Source of the DNA: Flavonifractor sp963557075
Lineage (GTDB): Bacteria > Bacillota > Clostridia > Oscillospirales > Oscillospiraceae
Direction of reading: 5' to 3'
NCBI GenBank assembly: GCA_963557075.1
Contig: CAUWDA010000030.1
Location: 1 to 27,451 of the forward strand
Length of the DNA stretch: 27,451 bases
The position numbers and the translations under genes were made by a program. Of the stretch, positions 24,351-27,451 are shown piece after piece. The notes under the pieces are model-generated. The model did no database searches, had not been told where the DNA came from, and was given only the letters and a program-made list of their open reading frames with translations. The first letter of the stretch is position 1. The number at the start of each line of letters is the position of its first letter.

Positions 24351-24412
24351 ATGAATCAACGCTTGTATATCTGCCCAGAAAAGAGCAGGGAACAGGTGAG
24401 GGATTTTTATAT

Positions 24413-24489
24413 CCGGGTGTGGCGAAGCTTGGTATCGCGCTTGGTTCGGGTCCAAGAGGCCGTGGGTTCAAATCCCGCCACTCGGACCA
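24413..24489 (+). tRNA. tRNA-Pro (anticodon CGG)
   Basis: CCGGGTG pairs with CACTCGG, the anticodon arm is CTTGG-TTCGGGT-CCAAG (anticodon CGG), the T arm has GTGGG-TTCAAAT-CCCGC, and CCA is encoded. 77 bases. Its 3' end plus the next few bases recur at 26052, suggesting it served as an insertion target. Confidence 0.95.
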
Positions 24490-24520
24490 TCGGAGTATCC
24501 TTCGGGGTACTCCGATTTTT
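24490..24520 (+). terminator. Terminator of tRNA-Pro(CGG)
   Basis: TCGGAGTA, loop TCCTTCGGGG, TACTCCGA, then T5-6. Distal arm and flank (ACTCCGATTTTTTATTG) are echoed at 27112-27128. Confidence 0.85.
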
Positions 24521-24549
24521 TATTGCCAATTTGTAAATTTTCTCATGTT

Positions 24550-24569
24550 GTTGCACAGAAATGTGCAAC
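24550..24569. repeat. Palindrome GTTGCACA-N4-TGTGCAAC, copy 1
   Basis: Perfect 8-bp arms around GAAA, followed by TTT. The same arms occur at 26121-26140 in the same position relative to a terminator and a gene. It may be a recombination or regulatory site. Confidence 0.7.
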
Positions 24570-24632
24570 TTTCGTTGTTTGGGAGCCTGTATGCAGAAGG
24601 ACTTGTTTCTTACTACATACAGGAGGCTCCAT

Positions 24633-25985
24633 ATGACCGAAGGAAACTACAACTACCGAACCAGTCAGACGCTGCTTCGCAACCAATTTCCCGGCAAAGG
24701 AAAGTTAAAAATCCCAATCATTCCTAAGTTCCAAGAAAGTACCGGAGACTTCGATGATCTTTTGTTGATCGGTTTTGACAAAACCCATCTGGAGGACCAG
24801 AATCACCTCGAACGCATGGTGCACTTCTTCCTATACGACTATCGCTTTGAGCGGGTGTGGAAGAATCCTGACAGCGATATTGAAAAGTTGTCCCGGTACC
24901 GTGCGGTGCTGTCGCCGGATTTCAGCATATACCTGGAAATGGCGCCTGTCATGCAGCTTTACAATGTATTTCGCAATCGCTGGTGCGGCGCTTACTGGGC
25001 ATCCAAAGGGCTCCGGGTCATTCCGACTGTCAATTGGGGAGATGAATCCACGTTTGATTTTTGCTTTGAGGGGATCGAAAGAGGCAGTGTGGTGGCTGTC
25101 TCCACCTACATGGCGTCCGAACACGACAACCGCCAGGATCAAAAAGAGTGGTTCATGGCTGGATACAACGAGATGCTGCGGCGCATTGAGCCGGAAAAAA
25201 TCATCTGCTACAATACACCGTTTCCCGAAATGCAGGGCAATATCATTTATGTGGATTATGAGCGCAGCTCCTGGCGATATATGAACTATGAACTAAGTTT
25301 CCATCGTGAAGATTTAGATGCCTTTAAAATTGGTAGCACATCCATCAGTAATCGTGATACAATAGAATCATATCTAATCGGAAAGGGTGGCGGGAGTGCC
25401 TATGGCGGAGAATGGAAACCCTCCAAACCAGAAGATTATCGTTTGATTGGAAAACCGGGTGAAATTAAAATTACCTATGCAAAAGATGGAACTAAAATCG
25501 AAACAAAAATCGGAAAAGACGGAAAAGCAGTTGCCGAAAGACATTACACCACTTCACCTAATCCAAAATATCACTCCAATCCACATGACCATAAAATAAA
25601 TTGGGAATCTCCAAGGTATGGCGTTCCAAATTTTGAAAAGCCTCACATGAATTATTGGCCGGATGAATATCCAGACGGTGCTCCTGATTTTAAAACGTAT
25701 GGAGATATGATTATGAACTACGTTTTTAATACATACGAGGATAACAAGTTTAAAACAATATCAGAATTCAAAGAATGTATTATACGTGGTGGTGAGCCTG
25801 TCTTTAGCTGGAGCGGCATTGTATATGGGGTATGTTTTTCTGACAGTGGGTATTGTATTGCCCGTATTGACGGGAATTGCGAAAAAATGTGCAACACACC
25901 AGATGATGTTCTTGAATATATGGTTGGAAACGATCGTCTACGCGATGTGATTACAAAAGTAACTGTTATTTCTCGATCAATTTAG
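24633..25985 (+). CDS. DUF4417 protein with phage-head-type C-terminal extension (450 aa)
   Basis: The N-terminal about 220 residues match DUF4417 as I know it: LLLIGFDKTH, VHFFLYDYRFERVW, YRAVLSPDFSIYLEMAP, FRNRWCGAYWASKGLRVIPT and FDFCFEGIERGSVVAVSTY. Function is unknown; the family is common in phage and mobile regions. After a Gly-rich joint (GKGGGSAYGGEWKP, about 250) comes a module with RHYTTSPNPKYHSNPHDHKINW (about 305-325) and an end domain FKTISEFKECIIRGGE...VLEYMVGNDRLRDVITKVTV, of the kind found at the ends of clostridial phage minor head proteins. ATG 24633 has AGGAGG 7 bases upstream; the upstream ATG 24561 lies inside the palindrome. Its stop begins the conserved tail at 25981. 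Confidence 0.75.
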   Translation: MTEGNYNYRTSQTLLRNQFPGKGKLKIPIIPKFQESTGDFDDLLLIGFDKTHLEDQNHLERMVHFFLYDYRFERVWKNPDSDIEKLSRYRAVLSPDFSIYLEMAPVMQLYNVFRNRWCGAYWASKGLRVIPTVNWGDESTFDFCFEGIERGSVVAVSTYMASEHDNRQDQKEWFMAGYNEMLRRIEPEKIICYNTPFPEMQGNIIYVDYERSSWRYMNYELSFHREDLDAFKIGSTSISNRDTIESYLIGKGGGSAYGGEWKPSKPEDYRLIGKPGEIKITYAKDGTKIETKIGKDGKAVAERHYTTSPNPKYHSNPHDHKINWESPRYGVPNFEKPHMNYWPDEYPDGAPDFKTYGDMIMNYVFNTYEDNKFKTISEFKECIIRGGEPVFSWSGIVYGVCFSDSGYCIARIDGNCEKMCNTPDDVLEYMVGNDRLRDVITKVTVISRSI

Positions 25986-26066
25986 GATAAAAACCTTGCT
26001 TGCTACTGGCAAACTATTGATATTACTGGATTTTTGCAGATCCTTTAATGACACTCGGACCATCGG
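25981..26066 (+). repeat. Conserved cassette tail 1 ending in a tRNA-Pro 3' end copy
   Basis: From the stop (ATTTAGGA) through TTGATATTACT the sequence resembles 27041-27110, then ends with CACTCGGACCATCGG (26052-26066), identical to 24479-24493 across the end of tRNA-Pro(CGG). Confidence 0.7.
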
Positions 26067-26095
26067 TGAGTCCTATAAGGACTCACCGATTTTTT
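26063..26095 (+). terminator. Terminator after the tRNA-end copy
   Basis: TCGGTGAGTCC, loop TATAA, GGACTCACCGA, T6. It occupies the same place after ACCATCGG as the tRNA terminator at 24490 but the stem differs. Confidence 0.85.
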
Positions 26096-26120
26096 AATTT
26101 TAAGCTAATTTTTTAAGCTT

Positions 26121-26140
26121 GTTGCACAAAAGTGTGCAAC
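26121..26140. repeat. Palindrome GTTGCACA-N4-TGTGCAAC, copy 2
   Basis: Same arms as 24550-24569 with AAAG as loop, again followed by TTT. Confidence 0.7.
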
Positions 26141-26208
26141 TTTAGGCTCATTTTTCTCTATTTGTAGAAGAACATCTTTTCAGACTGCTTGAGAAGGAGA
26201 AAAAATGA

Positions 26209-26759
26209 ATGTATTATAAGCGTAGTGCAGGAGCGATTCTTGTACGAAAGTCGGCTGACTTTTCAGATTGGGTTCAGTGGACGCACCACTCCGAAGGAAA
26301 ACCCATTGCGAGGAATGTCTGATGCTGGACGGATGCTTCTTTACCGAAGAGGCTCATCCGCCCTGCCCACACCACCCGTATTGTCATTGCACATTGGAAC
26401 CGATCGATTATTCTCTTGTTCTGAGAAACGCAACAGCGCATAGCGATTATGGTAAATTTGATCCCTACCTATTCAATACAACTGGTATCTACACGCATAG
26501 CAAAGAGAAACTTTTCAAAGAATGGGGATATAATGTAGAAGATGCTTCGTGGTTGCAAGCAGAGATAGAACGGCAAGCACGAGAAAAATACATTTCAGGT
26601 GAATATCAATTAGGCAAGCTAAATGATAAAGGTCAGCGAATCAGTATAAGAGTTACTATTTCCAGAAGGGACAATGGAAACGCTGTGTCTTTTATAACAG
26701 GGTGGATGGTTTATCCTAATGGTAGGATGCAGTTAACAACACCCTATGGAGGTAAATAA
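26209..26759 (+). pseudogene. Phage-head-type protein with putative toxin-like C-terminus (DUF6883-like), frameshifted
   Basis: Frame 1 starts at ATG 26209 (AGAAGGAG upstream): MYYKRSAGAILVRKSADFSD, then WVQWTHHSEGK. Frame 2 continues THCEECLMLDGCFF, HPYCHCTLEPIDY and a C-terminal domain (KFDPYLFN ... EKLFKEWGYN ... ISIRVTISRR ... GWMVYPNGRMQL). Joined they give one 183-residue protein; one A is missing in the A4 run at 26298-26301. The Cys-rich middle (CEEC, CPHHPYCHC) recalls the C-termini of phage minor head proteins, and the end resembles DUF6883, a toxin-like domain; both are recalled, not searched. It sits 2 bases before a small acidic gene, the usual toxin-immunity order. Confidence 0.65.
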
Positions 26760-26761
26760 AT

Positions 26762-27043
26762 ATGATGATGGATTGCATTGAATTAATGGTAGAAAAAGAA
26801 AAATACACTAAGCACGGTGTTCATAAAGGTATGCAAGGTTGGATTTGCCTTGATGATAACTCAAACGGTACTTGGCTTGTAAACTTTCCACAGTGTGGAG
26901 AAAAAGATGATATTGCTGAAATTTCTGTAAAGGAAGAGGATTTGAAAGTTATTCCCGTAATGAACGCCGCTATAAATGAAGAAATCAAGGCGCAATTTGA
27001 AAAAAACGAGGACATGGGTGATATCTCGGATTACTTAATTTAG
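26762..27043 (+). CDS. Small acidic protein, candidate immunity protein (93 aa)
   Basis: The protein has a DUF4926-like beta-barrel pattern: IELMVEKEKYTKHGVHKGMQGWI, then TWLVNFPQCGE and DIAEISVKEEDLKVI, with an acidic helical end. Proteins of this shape often follow toxin-domain genes and neutralise them, which fits its place 2 bases after the frameshifted gene. ATG 26762 has GGAGG about 9 bases upstream. Its last codons and stop (ATTTAG) open the second conserved tail. Immunity function is inferred from context and shape. Confidence 0.6.
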   Translation: MMMDCIELMVEKEKYTKHGVHKGMQGWICLDDNSNGTWLVNFPQCGEKDDIAEISVKEEDLKVIPVMNAAINEEIKAQFEKNEDMGDISDYLI

Positions 27044-27135
27044 GACAAAACTTCTTGCCAACGGCCTGCAAACCGTTGATATTACTACATTTCTTTAAGT
27101 CCTATAATTACACTCCGCATTTTTATTGTCAAAAT
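27041..27135 (+). repeat. Conserved cassette tail 2
   Basis: TTTAGGACAAAA through GTTGATATTACT resembles tail 1 by eye at roughly three quarters of positions. It ends ACACTCCGCATTTTTATTG, which matches the distal arm and flank of the tRNA terminator (ACTCCGATTTTTTATTG), so it may be the right junction with backbone DNA. Confidence 0.55.
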
Positions 27136-27347
27136 TGGGGCAGCGCTGTTTTTGCGAACAGCAGCTGATCCTGGATGCACAGGAGCTTTGCCTTGTGCCG
27201 GGTGAGGGGGGCAATGTAGCGTGCAGCCATTATCAGGTTGACCCGATGCGAGGAGGTCAAACTGGTGATCGCATCTCTGCTTTATATGCTCCGCGCGATC
27301 TGCAACGCAAGAAACAATTTGTCAAGATCGTGGTTTGCCGCAGATAG
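27126..27347 (+). pseudogene. Possible remnant of an oligopeptide ABC transporter ATPase C-terminus
   Basis: The frame reads QRCFCEQQLILDAQELC ... VACSHYQ, which faintly recalls the Cys-containing C-terminal segment of OppD/OppF ATPases (C...C...A..C.....VACH). No start signal and no conserved ATPase domain upstream. The rest up to 27396 shows nothing further. Very uncertain. Confidence 0.2.
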
Positions 27348-27396
27348 TCCATCCGTTTCATAACTTCCTTCTATAAGCACATCTCCTGAAACAAGG

Positions 27397-27451
27397 TGTT
27401 AAGGCCAAGCTGTTTTGTCCAGAAATAGCCGGTCTGTTTTGTCGCATAGCC
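27397..27451 (+). mobile_element. End of an insertion sequence, body lies right of the window
   Basis: Starts TGTTAAGG and carries CTGTTTTGTC twice, 24 bases apart, around AAATAGCCGG. It is the imperfect inverted partner of 54-7. Since the two differ at 13 of 48 positions, they are probably the two opposite ends (left and right) of one IS type. Confidence 0.6.

Noticed and set aside
24561..24632. Extended N-terminus for the DUF4417 gene from ATG 24561
   Set aside because: That ATG lies inside the repeated palindrome, and AGGAGG sits correctly before ATG 24633.
24550..26140. CRISPR array from the repeated motifs
   Set aside because: Only two palindrome copies, about 1.6 kb apart, with genes between them; no regular spacers and no cas genes.
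26189..26443. 84-residue frame ahead of the phage-head-type gene
   Set aside because: It starts within the ribosome binding site; the reading from ATG 26209 with one missing A gives a continuous recognisable protein.

Overview
The window looks like a piece of a Gram-positive Clostridia chromosome, probably a gut Oscillospiraceae-type organism. This is inferred from strong GGAGG-type ribosome binding sites, T-rich hairpin terminators, a TrmB of Firmicutes type, and a GC-rich backbone carrying elements common in gut Clostridia. It has no rRNA or species marker, so the taxon is inference. The edges are informative: positions 7-54, read inward, are the inverted, imperfect counterpart of 27397-27444 (35 of 48 identical by eye). 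Both carry two CTGTTTTGTC-like boxes. They look like the two different ends of one insertion sequence type, so the window probably lies between two IS copies, or joins one copy on a circular molecule.

Region 1 (55-8740) is AT-rich and reads as an acquired defence operon on the + strand: a Z1-type superfamily II helicase whose N-terminus is cut off by the left IS end, a GHKL (MutL/Hsp90-like) ATPase, two little-known proteins, a PD-(D/E)XK nuclease-like protein and a DNA cytosine-5 methyltransferase whose frame breaks at an A7 run. A MutT-type Nudix hydrolase follows. This matches the MORC/MutL-like ATPase restriction-modification neighbourhoods known from comparative genomics. In the wild state the methylase would mark self DNA while the helicase, ATPase and nuclease act on unmarked DNA. 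Here at least the helicase is damaged.

Region 2 (8810-9717) is a GC-rich backbone pair, an SGNH hydrolase and a rhodanese lipoprotein. Region 3 (about 9.8-18.9 kb) is an integrative mobilizable element: a DUF6076 protein, a divergent operon with a structured leader and helix-turn-helix genes, a GC-rich palindromic candidate oriT, a ribbon-helix-helix accessory protein, a MobP-type relaxase fused to Sel1 repeats, a Phd/RelE-type toxin-antitoxin pair, a DUF6809 protein and two overlapping tyrosine recombinases. No type IV secretion genes are present, so transfer would need a helper element.

Region 4 (19.0-21.4 kb) has a small membrane protein and a pair of GIY-YIG proteins on the minus strand, one split by an in-frame TAG. 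Region 5 (21.4-24.3 kb) is backbone: an alpha/beta hydrolase and SGNH hydrolase, tRNA-Pro(TGG) with a degenerate second copy, and trmB.

Region 6 (24.3-27.4 kb) is the most unusual part. tRNA-Pro(CGG) is followed by two cassette-like units. Each has a terminator hairpin, the same 8-bp-arm palindrome, then a variable gene or gene pair, then a conserved tail that begins at the stop codon. A copy of the tRNA 3' end plus CCATCGG recurs between the units. The units encode a DUF4417 protein with a phage-head-type C-terminal extension, and a frameshifted phage-head-type protein followed by a possible immunity protein.
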